From Steinernema hermaphroditum (Eukaryota > Nematoda > Chromadorea > Rhabditida > Steinernematidae): a DNA stretch of 64,000 nt. Under the pieces are notes generated by a model that was not told the origin of the DNA, did no database searches, and worked only from the letters and a program-made list of their open reading frames with translations. Below are positions 63,248 through 64,000 of this stretch, piece after piece. Position numbers and translations under genes: made by a program. Positions within the stretch are counted from its first letter, which is position 1. The number at the start of each line of letters is the position of its first letter. Location of the stretch: the NCBI GenBank assembly GCA_030435675.1, contig CM059621.1, positions 12,462,001-12,526,000 on the forward strand, written 5' to 3'.

Positions 63248-64000
63248 CGAACTCCTTAAAATGTCAGGAACAGCGCCAGGGATTTCAATACGTATCGTGC
63301 ACAAAGTACATGTTTTTGGCTCAATTCGACATCAAGAGAGACAGAGAGACATTGCAGGATTCCGAGAGGTCGCTAACAAGACACTTAACTGATCACCGCG
63401 AAGAGCAGCCGAGCGTGGAAGCGCAGATGCACTTAGAAAGTGCAGGAAATGTTGGCTTCCTCTGCAAATTGAAACCTCCTCTCCTTGCAGAAGTTTTCGC
63501 TAAAATGCTGACACTTTAGACATCAGAAGTTCAATGAGGCCAAGACCGGCTCTTATGGGCAAGAAAGGACCAAGCGAGGATTGCGCTGACACATTCATAG
63601 AGTAATAGGATGTACTATGAAAATAACAAAACTAAAAAAATAAGCGAATAACATGCAAATAATTGCACTATGGAAGCCCTGAAAAATAAAAATACTGAAG
63701 CGGAAAAACGTATGTCCAAGTTAGTGCATAAGCTCATTGAAAGACACTTTGACGGCCTAACTTGTTGAAAATATAAAAAAGCTAAGAATGACAATAATTT
63801 CGCCAGATCACTGGAAACTAAATAAGCATTTTAGACCGATATTTCCTATATTTTCAGGACCGATCTTGGCAAATCAGATGTAGTGATTAGTATTTATGAG
63901 GCAGAACATGGTCCGTTCAACGGAATCAATCTTAGTCCGTGTACTCAAGCCATTATTTAATTTTCCGACTAATCAGTGTCGCTGGTGAGGACTGCACAGC
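63248..64000. other. Right end of window, no gene supported
   Basis: The plus-strand ORF at 63310-63519 overlaps the probable 5' flank of the minus-strand micropeptide gene and has no motif. The last 400 bp are AT-rich with no repeat or coding exon seen. Confidence 0.5.

Overview
The window reads as a nematode nuclear genome. The evidence is nematode-type serpentine chemoreceptor genes with very short introns (40-47 bp), T-rich acceptors ending TTTAG or TTTCAG, and a nematode-style CCCG/HVKTG tetraspan membrane gene. The species cannot be fixed from the sequence.

Positions 1-48953 are one giant tandem satellite, about 275 monomers of 173 bp, continuing beyond the left edge. Apart from one 1,269-bp TA-flanked mariner-type insertion (45258-46526) nothing interrupts it. 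The first 34 kb are nearly homogeneous, differing mostly at one short indel/substitution site. From about 34 kb rightward the monomers fall into more divergent subfamilies (34-40 kb, 40-45 kb, 46.5-49 kb) with higher-order repeats. The many 66-252-residue ORFs in this region are by-products of the repeat and are not annotated as genes.

The right edge of the satellite lies inside an exon of a serpentine receptor gene. That gene keeps exons 1-2 and 19 codons of exon 3 (to about TM4) and then runs into satellite. A second receptor gene on the same strand (50243-51621) is complete and shares the first intron positions, so the truncated copy can be modelled with confidence.

From 51 to 58 kb the sequence is rich in mobile elements: a family of about 0.5-kb retroposon-like elements with A-rich tails and 12-13-bp target duplications, a 1,090-bp hAT-type element with a perfect 8-bp target duplication and a foldback/tandem interior with poly-C tracts, and an adjacent element with terminal inverted motifs.

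From 59 to 64 kb are two further minus-strand genes: a three-exon, 180-residue four-TM protein (59211-59889), and a probable two-exon gene for a 60-63-residue single-pass membrane micropeptide (62962-63247). The rest is AT-rich intergenic DNA in which no gene could be supported.
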